Source of the DNA: Paralichthys olivaceus
Taxonomy: Eukaryota; Chordata; Actinopteri; Pleuronectiformes; Paralichthyidae
Length of the DNA stretch: 64,000 bases
Assembly: GCF_024713975.1 (NCBI RefSeq)
Contig: NC_091107.1
Span: 18,033,501 to 18,097,500 of the forward strand
Direction: 5' to 3'
Shown here in pieces: positions 46,664 through 59,399 of this stretch. The notes beneath the pieces are model-generated. The model had not been told where the DNA came from. It made no database searches and saw nothing but the letters and a program-made list of their open reading frames with translations. Each line of letters starts with the position of its first letter. Within the stretch, counting starts at the first letter, position 1. Made by a program: the position numbers and the translations under genes.

Positions 46664-47026
46664 TCATTCTGAGAAAATGTTTTGCCATGATCTTATTGTG
46701 GTATTAGGATACTGAGGGTTAGATAATTGTTTCTGCAGATTTTTGAGAACATCATTTAAGCCCTTATACATTGCATCAACATGTGAAACGAAGTATTGGC
46801 CTTCTTCACAGCATGACATGACATTTTGAAATGTCACTGCAGGAAAAGCATGGCTGTAAATAATGAAATGAATGATGGCTGAGTTCCATTTAGCTGCTTC
46901 AATTTCAGGGCCCTTGCTGGGGCACTTTAACTGAACAGAACCATCACTCATGTTATCAGCAACAAGTGTGCTTTCTATACTGTGACATGTCACATGTAGT
47001 TTTAAATGTTGTGTTCTCCATAGCAC
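46664..47026 (-). CDS. Unidentified open frame, possible upstream exon
   Basis: 120 codons open on the minus strand and slightly longer upstream without an ATG (the first codon at 47026 is GTG). The part NMSDGSVQLKCPSKGPEIEA to TTIRSWQNIFSE looks protein-like, but I cannot name a family. An acceptor-like TATAACAG lies just upstream at about 47040. It ends in a stop before the frame at 46533, so if both belong to one gene, splicing must remove that stop. Low certainty. Confidence 0.2.
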   Translation of the reverse strand: MLWRTQHLKLHVTCHSIESTLVADNMSDGSVQLKCPSKGPEIEAAKWNSAIIHFIIYSHAFPAVTFQNVMSCCEEGQYFVSHVDAMYKGLNDVLKNLQKQLSNPQYPNTTIRSWQNIFSE

Positions 47027-47029
47027 ACA

Positions 47030-48377
47030 CTGTGTTCTGTTATAGAACTCAGCATATTGGAAGGATATGGATGTGTTTATGACTTTTTTGACAATCTTTG
47101 ATCACAAACGAAGTGAGGTTTCTACTTTATTTCTCATTAAAAGGACACATGCATGTCTTAGTCCACTTTGGTTTGCAAAACAGGGGACACTGACTTATTC
47201 TCTTAAGTCCCCCATCCGTGATCAACATCAATTGATATATGTTTTTTCTTTTCCATCTAACTAAATCTCAGAGGAAGAGACTCCTCAGAATGTTTGCAGC
47301 AAAACACCTCAGCATACCACAAAGCAGAAACAGTTCAGACCATTCACACAGAAAAGGATGAAATAAAATAAAACTGTGGAAAGTATAGCCATTAATTGAC
47401 ATGTATGATTCCATTTTATGCTCAATTTGACATGAGGCCAGAAGTGTCCCCATGTCTCAGTTGCATTCCGTCCATTATTAATTCTACCCCCTACCCTTGA
47501 TAAAATTGTAATAATCCTTTCTTTGGGACATCTAGGATTTGTTTAGTAATATAAGTCTTGCAGCTGTGATAAGACCAGCTTTTAAAACACATTTTTTATT
47601 TATTGTGGTATCATTCTTCTGTTGCCAAGGAGACAAATCGTGGGTGTGATGGTGGAGCTGTACTCTCTAAAAATGTTTACTACTGATTCATGTCCATCAT
47701 TTTTCACACATTTTCTGCTTCAAAATGGTTTGTCCTGATTAAGTCTTGGGGAGCGCGCGTTCTCATTAAATCTAAAATATTTCACATCAACCAACTTACA
47801 CTCTGCAGTCAAAAAACTCTCCAGACACCAGAGGTGATCAAGTGAATTTAATGCAGGATCGTTTTTTTCAATCATCTCTGTTAACGAAGAGTTCAGTGTT
47901 AATTTCCTGTCTCAAGTCTTTATCCCACCAATTCATTTAGGATGTTTCAAAATAAAAGCACTATTACTCTATTTTTGGAGCAATTAACCATCATTGGGTT
48001 TCAACCCCTTTGATATCATATTTATTCTTTTGTGACCATCATGACTTACAATTATGTTTTGCCGAATTCTGGATGTTTTCAACTTTTCCATCACTATACT
48101 GTTGATTTAGCAGAGTCTAGACCACAATTAGGTTTTGAGACATCAATGCAGAATTGAGTAAAGCTTTGATGAGAACAAAAGACACAGGTTGTCTGTCCAC
48201 AACATCATTAGATTAATCTTTCTGTTTCCTTCAGGCGCTTGCTCTTTCTTTGCAGGAGGTGCTCATTTCCTATTTTTCCCACATTGTTTTGACTCTGTGT
48301 AAAATGTTTAAGAAAACATTCATGACTTCTCCACATATCTACCTCAAAACCAAACTTCATCAGCTTACAGCACGCTA

Positions 48378-48439
<62 letters not shown>

Positions 48440-51200
48440 AGTCATAACCTTGACTTGGGCAATAATTAGGCAGCAGGGGCTGTGCTTATGACAAACATGT
48501 CAGTATATGTTGTTTTAATATCCTCTGTCCTTTTGAGTCTGTAGCATTTCAGTTATTGTCATATCAGGCTGCTTATAACTGTGTGAAAAATTAATAACTG
48601 GTAATGATGTGTATCTTTGGCTTTTTTACTGTGTATTCCTCTAACTTAAGCAGAATTACCACAGATTCATAACAGCGTGGCTTGCAGGTGTTTCTATTTT
48701 CTTCAGAATGTGATTCATTAGTTGTGAATCCATCATCCGCTCCAGACTCCAGGGTGCAAGGAGACATTTGGATTTCTTTAATTGTCACTTCACACTAATG
48801 TTACTAACAATAAAATACAGTTCTGTCCCTGTTACCTTCAAGCTGAATCCGTACATTTACCTGGTTGTAAACGTGTTCTTATAAACGTATGTATTTAAAT
48901 AGAAATCTGTCTGCAGTTGAAAGAGTGTTCATTCATGCATTATTAAATAACCAAATGTAGTGAGAAAGTGAGAGAGACAGTGAGAAAGAGAGAATGAAGG
49001 GGGACACAATCACCCCTTCACAATTTCTGCTGATGTGCTTTTCACAGTCCTGCTGCACCCACATTACTTCAGTGATGAAAGGAGACACTGACATGTTCAG
49101 AGCCTCAGCTCTGACTTACTCCCTTTATTCAGTAAAATACAGATCATGTGAAGTACAAATCACAACATACAGGCCGAGCAGGGATGGAAGAAGATTACTG
49201 GGTTAAGTATTAAGTAAAAATGCAGAGTACAGCACTCTGACCAAAGTACAACCAGAACTGAGCACTCCGAGATATTAAGATATTCTTGAATGATTATCTC
49301 AATCTGATGACATACTTGATAACTCGATAACATATCCTCTGATAATATCCACAGGCTGATTAGTGAACAGTTCAGTTCACTCACTGACAGCCTGCATTTA
49401 GTTTTGACAATAAATAGTGACAGTATATTGTAGAAGTGTTTGAGGAGGACTCACCAATGAAAGGGAATAATTCTGAAGTAGCTCCAGAGTACATACACAG
49501 GACAAGAGAACAGGCCAGTCCCAACAAGCACTGCACCAGTCTATTAAAAGTAATTTATCTGGTGGAGGATCTTTTATATGTTAACATAAAGTTTGAAAAT
49601 GCCTGATAACCATCTATCATTTGTGCAGCTGAATAGACCTCAACACATTACGATGTTATCATGCACTGTGAGGACCGACTTCAGTCGGCTTAACCATTTG
49701 TATCGTCTCTTCATGTCTAATAATAGTAACCCAGTTATTAGGAGAAACACACTGCTGCTAATTAACCGGTTCCAGTGTGGTGCGGATGTACTTGTGTGTT
49801 TCCTATAGTGCTCTCTGCATCCTGTCTCTTTTCTTTGTGTCCACTCTGCTTGGATAAACATTTGCTGCTTGATGGCACATCTGATAAAGAACCAGAATTA
49901 AGTGGCTTTGCTGCTGAAAGCTTCAGGCCACAAACCAAACCAACGAGCTTCACACCAGCTTGTCAGTGTATTGAATTCACTAAGAGACAGGGTATATGTG
50001 GTAGGTCTGTGTGAGACATAAGGAAATAAAACACAAACGGCAAAGGCACAGAAGGGACTTTTCTGCAACTGTACCTTTACGTCTTTTACACACCGATGTC
50101 AATCAGGGCAGAAGGGAGGAGGGTTTCTTTGGCTCTGTTCTTCTACTACAAGTCTGTGCCCAGTGAACATGTGTTACAAGGTGAATGCGGTCGTTGGGAC
50201 AGCTTGCTGCGAGCCATCTCCCTCGCTCCCCATCCTCTGTCGTGTTGTGTTCAAACACCTGAAATATTTTTAGTAACTCCTGATTGCTGTGACAAGAGCC
50301 TCTAATGCAATAAAAAGCACAATACAACCTAGTAAGACAATAAACTTCTCAACATTTTGCCACAGTTCTTTGGCAGAGTTATAAGGCGTTGTATCCAATA
50401 TTAGCTATTAATTAATAGATAATGAAGTCAGTTGAACATTGTAAATGGAGTCAATGTTTTGCTAAAACTGGTTGAGACGCAGGAAGCTGAAGGAATCTAG
50501 TCAGGTGACCAATGACAGTCTTATCTGACAAACATTTTACAGAAATGCAAAGATTAGATTACTAATTTTATAATGACACAGATTTTTGTTCTTCAATTGT
50601 TTGCTGAAAATTTACAGCTTTTTACTTTCATAATGAAATAATAATAATTGTAATAACAATAAATAAATGAATACACATGAATAATTTAAGAAAAACCAAG
50701 GGTTGAAGTGGGATTAGAAGGCAATATTGTATTTTCTTGCTGTTTTTTTCTTTGTAGATTAAATGCATGACCGTTTCTCCACAGAGATGTGAATGTGTTG
50801 CAGAGTGAAGAAGACCATAAGAAGGGTGTAGCTGCACTGAGGGTCCAGAGAAGCTCCGTCAGATAGAACTAGTGGCAGATTGGCTGTGTGGGCGCATGAC
50901 TGAGTAGGAAGTAGATCCCTCTGTGCCAGGGTTTCACACTGCCAAAGCCGCGGCTGTGATCGAGAGCCTGCAGAACCACCAGCACCTCAGCAGGGACGCG
51001 CTCTCTCCTCCACACCTTATTAATGAATACTTTCCTGCAGTAATGCAGAGTTTCAGGAGGCAGCACCGACCGGTTATCTCAATAGCTGTAGATTGATAGT
51101 TGGACCTCGAGGAGCAAAACAGGTTTTCTGCTTCGCTGAGTGGGTTGTCGTCTGTCAAAGTGTGTGTCAGATCTGGTCGTTTTATTAGAACCCAGGTGTT
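47030..51200. other. Gene-free stretch
   Basis: No gene recognised. It holds the CA microsatellite at 48378-48433. A 65-codon minus-strand frame at 50869-51066 (VWRRERVPAEVLVVLQALD) is followed by a clean stop but has no known match and no supporting splice sites. Otherwise AT-rich unique-looking sequence. Confidence 0.5.
48378..48433. repeat. (CA)n microsatellite
   Basis: About 28 uninterrupted CA units. Likely polymorphic. Confidence 0.97.
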
Positions 51201-52654
51201 ATGTGTTGTGAATGCATAAGAATGGGGGGGTGTGGGAAATCAGATGACGTAACAGCAACTGGTGCAGGCTTCTCCCAGTGGACACAGTAACACAGATGTG
51301 AGACAGCCGCTCCTTACACCATAATGTGTGAAATAAGAGCACCTCCGCTGCACAGGTTCACAGGCCCAGCTCAATCGATTTTAATTCCAGTTTGCAGTCC
51401 TCTCCCTGTCCGGAGAGGGTGAAGGAGATATACTGCTGATGGTTGTATCACCATCATGACCTGGAGTAACAGGGTCATTTTCACAAAGAACAGTTATGGA
51501 TCACAATGATTTCTACACTGCAAACTTCAGTCACAGCTACCAGTAGGTGAGGGACGAAAGCAGCTAAAGATTAACTGTTTCACTGCAACCTGTTAATGGT
51601 CGTCATAGGTCATGCGGCTGGAGCTGTGGAGGGAAACATATTAGGTTTCATGGGAGCAGAGCAGAGGTCAGCGACCTTTGCGTAAATTTGGATGCCTCAT
51701 CTTTTTTTTTGACGGGAAGCAGATGTACTATCGTCAGCTGCTCACATTGTTGTGCCACACTCAATAAATAATTAATCGAATGACCACATAAGGATTGTCT
51801 GCATTAGAAACAATGACTGCAGATTTATTTTACATAATTATATCACGTGCATCCTGACTGCTGTTCTGCTGTGGTTTACATGAACTGATAAAAAGTAATA
51901 TTCTGCCTCTGAATTCATTCATTTCTTTTATTCACTTATGAACGGAGCTCCTGGAAATAAGATTTGTTTAGAGGCATTTTTACATTCCAACACCTTGTGG
52001 GTGGATGATACACACTGATCGTGAGCAGATGATTTCTCCCCATCTCTGTACTCGCCGAGCCAATGGTGCACGAGAGAGGGAAAATGAGCCTGGGTGAAGA
52101 TGGAGAGGGGGATTAGGAGGAGAGAGGGGGAGAGAAAAGAGGAGGAAGAGACATTTCTTGTGTCTTCTCTCACTGTTCTCAAGTGGAAATGAGGGAGTGT
52201 TGCATAATTCATAGCCTGTGGGAGGTGAATAATGAATATGTGCAAGTGATTAAAGGATACATGTTGATGAGTACAGCCTGAGAGAGACTGGAGGGCTTCC
52301 CCCGCTGAGTGATCACTCACCTGCTTCACCAAAAAGAACTACTCTAATATAGAGGAGCTGAAATAGACACAATAGAGCAGAAAGTGGTTCACGTGCACTG
52401 TGAGCTTGAAAATATAACACAGAGTTTATCCACATGCTGTGCTTGATGCAGGGGTTTTTTTTGCTCCAAAGCTTTCTGAAGTCCATAATACTGTGATAAT
52501 GGAATGAAAAGGAGAATCCATGTTTAAAGATGGTGAATAATACATCGCTGCAGCATCACGCAGAGTTGTGTCTGCATGCAGGGGTTTCCTATAGAGGGAG
52601 GGGTGGGAGTAGAGCTGGTGCATCTGGGGTTTATATCCCTCTCCCCATCACACT

Positions 52655-52658
<4 letters not shown>

Positions 52659-52722
<64 letters not shown>
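52659..52722. repeat. (GT)n microsatellite
   Basis: About 32 GT units without interruption. Confidence 0.97.
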
Positions 52723-52724
<2 letters not shown>

Positions 52725-53739
52725 GAGAGCACGTAATTGAGTCTGTGTGAAGCTGACACATCTGAGCCCATGCATGTGTGGTTGTTTATGCAGAACATGG
52801 GTCATTGGTTCCAGTGTTGAATGTAACTCCTCACTTCTTCCACCCACGCAACACCCACTGTTATGCACTATTCTAAATATACACCTCACATGTATGTGAA
52901 GAAGCAAACGCAACCTCAGGCAAGACAAAACTGAATGCTGCGCGTTTACTTATTAAAGTGATGCAGGAAGGGACGTGCATGTGAGGTGGAGGTTAGACCC
53001 CGACAGTTTCATTAAAGCTGTGGCAAGACACCGGGGAGCAGCTTTGCATGTGACGTGCACAGGCTGGAGTGTGATGTGTGCATGTGTAGTCAGTCATTTC
53101 TTTTATGTGAACATGTACAACAGCATGTGTTATGACAAAATCAGAGGTGTGTGTTGTGCATTGCATTAGGCAGCAGAGGGAAATGACCTGTGCTTATTTA
53201 AAGCTGTGCAGAGGATTTCCCAGCAACATTAAGCAGCCGGATGCCCATTCAAGAGCAGCTGCAGGAATAATTCACACTGGCAACGCACACACATATAGTA
53301 AAGAAATATGTGTAGGTGTGACGGCTTTCATACGAGCAGTAAAGGTTGGGTATTGTGCTGTTCAATCTGCCAAGGCTCAGGATGAAAATAGCATTCATGC
53401 TGATGATATAAAAATAACTCCAGTTACTGAAAAATGGATTTTTGAAGATGTTTTCACCGAATCAGACCGTGAGCGACTAAAGACACTACCTTCTGTATTC
53501 CCACTGGAGGAAGGATGGCTGTTTTAAATGCTGAGAGGAAAATGATCAGTATTTGTTATAATTCTTTTAATGAGACTGACAACAGTCCCAGATAAGTGAC
53601 AATAAGTGACTTTATGGGAAACATTTTTCCAAAACTTGTTCAAAATGGGTTTAGAATGAATAAGAATTCTGAAAATATTCTCAAATCAACCAAATTGAAG
53701 CACAATTTTTAAAGAAAGTAAATACATCTAATATAGTGA

Positions 53740-53852
53740 TATCTACGATAATAAATAAAATCATCTCCTTTTTAAAAAAGTAAATAAAGCCTCTGTGATG
53801 ATAAATAAATATAATGATATTTATGATAATAAATAAATAAAATAATATACAA
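53740..53852. repeat. AT-rich simple-sequence stretch
   Basis: Irregular ATAAATAA/GATAATAAATAAA units, partly duplicated (a GATAATAAATAAA block near 53747 and again near 53824). Confidence 0.7.
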
Positions 53853-55479
53853 ATTTCAAGTACACACACAAAGTACACAGTGCATTATTGTCTTCAAGTT
53901 AATGAAAACTTTTATGTGCTTTAGATTTTGACAGGCTGTTATTTATCTTGTGCTGAGGGAAGGGGGTTGTTATATAAAACATTTTTTTGTCAATAAATTT
54001 TGCTACATCCCATGGAAACGTGTGCAACAGGACTTTTTAATTGAGCCTCTTTAGCAACATTGGTCAGTTTGAGCTGATGTTTGGTCCCACAGTGGCAGAG
54101 GAGCACAAAAACACAGAGCAACATGAGAATTCATAAGGAGTTTGATGAAGTTGAGCTTAACAGTCATTTTCCTTTTAACTCTGTTTTGGTCTCCACCAAC
54201 TCTTGAGAAAAATATCTAGCTTCCCCATGTTCACTAGTTGTTAATGTGTCTCTTGTTTGTTACTGGGTACAAAGTGGCAGAAAACAGCAGCATGTTCCTG
54301 GATGGAACATTGGTGTGAGCAGTGAGACTGAACCAAAACAGTTCAGTTGTGGACCATAAAAAGAAGCATTTACCTCAGACACTCCTTGGAGCTAAGAGAA
54401 ACGGTGCAGTTGTTGTTGGTGCATGCATCACTGACAGTGACTCCTTTAACATTACAACATCATTTCACCCATTGTTCATATGAAAGTACTGATAAGTGAA
54501 AGCCATGGCTATGTCTGAGTTGTTTTCTAACAAGTGTGTAGCCTGTTCTGGTGGGTCCTGTCGTGACAGGGCAGAGGTTCACCCTGTGGGTCAGTGTTCT
54601 CCAGAGTGGACCAGCACCCTGGGGTCCTCAGCTGAGAAAATAAATCAGCGTTCCTTCTTTCATCAAGTTGAACTGTTAAAACTGGCCGACACAGATTCCT
54701 CATCGCTTTCCTCATAATGAGCTGCAGAGAGAAATACAACTGACTAATCCCTCATGGAAATAATGTGTGATTGAACGGAAGAGAGAATAATGAACATGCA
54801 GATGAATAAGCACCATGATGGAAAAAGCTTTGTTTTCTGAGAACATTTCCACTCACAGATTATAGCTGTGTCGTTTATCACACATTTCTACAGTCACTAG
54901 GTTGCGAGTGGTAACCTGGAGACGTTCTGATCAGCGTTTGGTTCCTTCACACAATCAAACACTGAGCTTCCTCTTCCTGCTTCAGTGGAGACTGAAAGAG
55001 AGGCAGCAATCTCCACACACAGAGACAGACACAGAGGATGTCTGGAGGTCCATGAATACACATTCCTTTGCTTGGAAGAAGTGTGTGACACAGACTCAAG
55101 GTCTCTGTAGTCAGGAGCTTTTATGTGGCAGAAGGTGTTGACTGAGTTGCATCAATCAGTAAAGTGAGAGAGCTCCTCTAAGAATGTACACATCTACAGG
55201 ACATTTAGACACTAAGAATGTGCAGGAAACTTTACAAATATTGCTTCTTTAAGGTTTTTTATTTTCTTAAAATAATCTAAAAAGTAGTTATCTATGAGCA
55301 CTATATTTACATTTGGGTTAAATTTCCTGAGATTGACAAAATTGACAAAAAGAAGTACTATCATACATCAGTATAGCTGAAACTTGCATGCAAAAAATAA
55401 GGTCAATAGTTAGGAATAGTTTGAAATTATAGAGTATGCTTCTTGCAATTTGCTGCTGTTCACAAAGAAATATTTCCAA

Positions 55480-55770
55480 AAAAAGCTGCAACGTTTGGTG
55501 CTGGGTGTATGGATCTGTAGGGCATACAATGTGGATCCATCGGTTGGTCCAATAGTTTCATCTGGGCCAAAATAACTCAACAACTATTGGCTGGGTTACT
55601 GTGAAATGAAAATGTTGCCTATGCACTGACATCAAAGTCCTTATAGAATTTAGAATTCTTGACTTTGGCGATCCACTGATGTTATTAGTGGTCTTGATTT
55701 GAATGTCTTGGAAACTATACTGGATGGATTGTTATGAAGTTTATGTTTCACGCTGGGTGAATTGTAATCA
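55480..55770 (-). repeat. Old dispersed repeat (LINE 3'-tail-like)
   Basis: On the minus strand it contains CAATAGTTGTTGAGTTATTTTG, then GGCCCAGATGAAAC. The region 59400-59665 carries on the plus strand GGCAATTCATCCAGCATTTG, then TTGAGCTATTTCAGTCTGGA. Both match a common fish dispersed repeat in opposite orientations. Class uncertain; probably the tail of a LINE. Confidence 0.45.
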
Positions 55771-56060
55771 CTTTGGTAGTCCAAATTATTGTTATGTTTA
55801 TATCAATGTCTGTTTGTCTGTTAGTTAGTTATGCAAACATAATTGGACAGATGACCACGAAACTTTGGAAGATTGTGGTATGGGTCAGGAAAAGACCCTA
55901 CCCCCAGGATCAGGGGTATATCCAAGATTTTTTTCACTTAAAAAAAAATCATATATATATATCACTCATAAATATTGACACATATATCGATATGTATGAG
56001 TATGTTTAATTTGGTGCAGATCCAAACAAAAATCTTTGTTTTGTGAATTTATATGTGGTT
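55770..56060 (+). repeat. Dispersed repeat family R1, copy A
   Basis: Contains GACAGATGACCACGAAACTT, GTATGGGTCAGGAAAAGA, GATCAGGGGTATATCCAAGA, then TTTGGTGCAGATCCAAAC. The blocks and their order match a very common teleost repeat. Its complement is seen at 61452-61732. Confidence 0.55.
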
Positions 56061-58820
56061 TCATATGGAAACTGCCATATCAGATCAGTTTCCTTCTTGA
56101 CTACGGTCTTTATGCTTTGTTGAGCTAATCACCTTGTGACTGAAGATCTCTAACTAGAAATAGGAGGGTTATCAATCTCATCTAATTCTCAAAAAATGTC
56201 TAATAATTCCTTAAAGATGGTTTGAGGCTAACAAAATATGTCATACATTATCATTGTGATAAATTATTTTCTTGTTGTCAAACTTGTTGCAGTCATATCC
56301 TCATACACACCTTTACAGAGTTGTACTTCCTGTCTCATGGCACAAGCATTTGTTGTTCCTGGCATCAACGCAAGAACCTACCTCCCAGCTTTTTTCTTGT
56401 GCTTGCAAGAAGAAACAAAATCATTGTTTACAATCATATCAATGGAGTAACTGCTTCTCAGAAGTTAGTGCCAGCTCACTGCAGGGGCACCAGTGAGCTC
56501 TGGCACGTATAGCCCACCATGGGTCTTTGCAGTGGGGTACAAGTCACGAAGGGCGGCGTGCCACAGGCAAAGTCGCTGACTACCTGTCTGGCCTGACTCA
56601 GCAGCCTCATTCTCCCTCCCTGATGTAATGGTGCCATGACGTGACTTGGTTTTGGTTCCTATTGTCCCAGGGTGGACAAGGTGTCTCTTCTTTTTCCCTT
56701 GTGGGGAATTGTGCAGTTTTGTCAAACAAACTGTTTCCAAGCAGCCATGGATTCACCACAACAAAATCAGTCATCTTTACAAAAGAACTCTGGGAAAGCG
56801 AGGAGGAGACATCCTCAATAAGCTTAGAATCAGCAAAGTGACGCCAGCGCCTCGAAAATGTCTGGTGATGCATTCACTGTCCAGTTTTCCAACTCAGTGA
56901 CACCCTGACAAATATTAAGAGAGACGTGTAAGTGATGTTTTCAGAAATCTTTCAGGAAAGTCAGCACCTCAAAAGTAGTCTGTCTGCTCCATTAAAGAAA
57001 TTGAGTAAAGTTTGCAGAGGTTATACAAGCCAACAGGAAGAAGACGTGCAGACTGTGTCTGAAAACACCCCACCCACTCACTAAACCCTACACACTATAT
57101 AGGGACTTGTATGTAGAGGACTAAACAATGAGCTCATTGGCAAAAGAAAGAAACACTAATGATAATGATGATTATACCATTGTCTCAGGATTATAATGTA
57201 CAAAAATAATAACGTTGAGCAACCGGTGGAAACCGGCAGTAAATTCTAAATGTTTATTTTACCCATAGTATTAATACTTTTAGGTAAAAAAACATGTTGA
57301 AGGGCCATGTGTAAATGTAGAAATAAACTTGTGATGTAGTGCTCTGCTAAAACAGACTTTTTTGAAATTGGTCTGTGAAAGTTTCAGCAAATTTAAACCT
57401 CACTAATTCAGATATTTTTGTACCTTATTTGTACTGTATTTTTGTACTTTTTCTGTACTGCCCTCTCTCCTCTTGTCTCAGCACCATTTTTTCCTGTCAA
57501 CACAGCAAGCGCAATGCCTGATGGAATTTACTGCTTAGTGAGTGACCTGCGGTTTTACACTCTGCACCGTGGGACACAATAATAGTGTTTAAATTCAAGG
57601 GCCAATTGTGTCACAGTGATGTGACTAGACTGTCCCATGAGCTTCTAAGCTATGTCATACACAGGAACATGAAAACATTGGAACATAGATACTGTGCAGG
57701 CCAGTACTGTATGTGTGTGCCGAACCTGAACTACTTTTTCTTCAGATAAACATAATTCAACAGCGGCTTTATCTGACAAAACAGCACAGTGTTCACCAGT
57801 TATCTCCACCTCGAGGACATGGAAGGAAACGTATCAGTACTTCACTCTTTAAAGAGAAGGACGGGTTTTTCGCAGCACAAGCTCGATCTTGATCCAGTGG
57901 ATGTATGATGTGGTCAGGCCAACATGGGGCGTAAGGTTGGAGGTCTGGGAAAGGTTATATTTGAATATTCAGCGGTGGCAGAGGGAAGAGGACAATAACT
58001 ATGAGAGAGACGTGGCCTCGTGTACAGACCACCACCACTATAAACAAACAATGGTGAAACATCTGGAGAAGTATAACATCAACAAGGGGTTGGGCTACAA
58101 GTACAACAGTCATGTAAGATATCTAATCTTATTAATCCTTAATTAAATTTCTCTAAAGAAAAAAAAAAAAGACTTAATATAATTTTAATTATACTCAAGT
58201 TTCCCATACAGGCAGTTACCTAACTGAAGAGTCTGAAATCTGCAGATGATGTATTGTTTTTCTTATCTCCAGCTCTCGAACTTATTCACTTCCCTCCCAC
58301 TGAACACAAACAAGATTCTGGGTGTCTATCTCACATCCTCCCTCTAGCCTGGGCGTATGGGATGTCACTGTTCCTCACCACCGGGCCCCTATAGAGACAT
58401 ATCACCTATGTAACCCCCCCCCCCCTTCGGTCCCCCCTCTCACAGTGCGTCTTAGACCCTTGGGTCAGTGCAAGTCTGGGTCACACATTTGCAATAAAGC
58501 AGAACAATGTGAATTAGACAATGGGTGAGTGAGAAAATGGGAAAACTGACGTTGTGTCAATCACCAGAGCTCCACATGTTTCGTGATACTCGGGCAGGTC
58601 ATATTTAGTGCATGGCTCATGTTGATTTTCTTATTCACTTCATGAGATTAGTGTGACACCCGCCTTGTGTTACACACGCAGTTATTACGTCCTGGTGAGA
58701 TACATCATGAAGTTATTACATTTTTATATTCAGCTCTTTGAACACTTGAACAACACCAGTCATATGAACCATTCTTCATTTACAGCTGCATTTATATTTA
58801 TAACTGCAGAGTTGCTGCCT
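56060..58820. other. Gene-free stretch
   Basis: Several short open frames on both strands (for example 56465-56873 and 57889-58146), none with recognisable domains or splice sites. A C homopolymer lies near 58407-58425. Nothing else is supported. Confidence 0.45.
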
Positions 58821-59159
58821 TAAGGGTCGGTTGAGGTTGAGCGGGTTGTCCACTGACCAGGCGGTCGGTGGTTCGATCTCTGGCTCCTCAATTCTGCATG
58901 CCAAAGTGTGCAAGATACGAAGCCCCAAATTGCCCCTGACAGCTGTGCCAGCAGTGTGTAAGTAATGTATGATAGTGGTGCACATAGATGTGTGTGTGAA
59001 TGGGTGAATGAGCTAAGAGTGGTCATCAAGACCAGTATAATGGGATATAAATACGGACCATTTACCATTTAGCTGCAGGTGATGACATATTAGGAAGTGA
59101 GGAACCCGTAACACTTAATTTATGATTCACCCACATTTATAACTGCAGTTGCTGCCTTA
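58796..59159. repeat. Direct repeat bracketing the SINE
   Basis: The block ATTTATAACTGCAGAGTTGCTGCCTTA (split here as ATTTATAACTGCAG + AGTTGCTGCCTTA) at 58796-58822 recurs at 59135-59159 without the AG. The copies bracket the SINE and about 65 further bases. This is longer than a usual SINE target duplication and the right copy does not abut the tail, so a small local duplication or an older composite insertion is more likely. Confidence 0.7.
58824..59070 (+). mobile_element. tRNA-derived SINE
   Basis: The tRNA-like head has a polymerase III B box (GGTTCGATC, 58870-58878) after GAGCGGGTTGTCCACTGACC. The body is typical (CAAATTGCCCCTGA, CTGTGCCAGCAGTGTGT, GAATGGGTGAATGAGC). The tail TATAAATACGGACCATTTACC is the usual end of this fish SINE family. 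It is a dispersed copy, not a functional tRNA gene. Confidence 0.85.
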
Positions 59160-59399
59160 TGAGTGCGTCTTTAAGCCATTCATAAAAGCCCATCTCTCAC
59201 CTTATATCCCAGTCCTGGAGTTATTCAGTGGATTTTATTACATCATTACACCCCGGTATCTATTACAACTGAGGTTTGAATATTTAAATGTCTTTATTAA
59301 ATATATTTTGGTCAAAATGAAATGTTCATAATAAAGAGCTGCTTGACAGGGATGAGAGTAGTCGTGCTCGCTTCTCCGTGAGGCTGTACTTAAAATGAT

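Larger units (their letters stand above)
51200..55480. other. Gene-free stretch, possible conserved non-coding DNA
   Basis: No gene is recognised. The GT microsatellite lies at 52659-52722 and an (AATA)-rich stretch at about 53740-53850. The block 51900-52330 has balanced composition, homeobox-like ATAATTCAT/AATAATGAATAT motifs and no repeat similarity, so it could be a regulatory element. An open frame at 53132-53527 shows no family features. Confidence 0.4.

Noticed and set aside
50869..51066. Possible coding exon (MLPPETLHYCRKVFINKVWR)
   Set aside because: Only 65 codons, no partner exon or recognised family; kept as unexplained sequence.
53132..53527. 131-codon open frame
   Set aside because: No recognisable family, no splice context, ordinary composition; consistent with chance.
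58824..58900. tRNA gene
   Set aside because: The B box belongs to a SINE head; no cloverleaf with a proper anticodon arm could be made and the SINE body follows.
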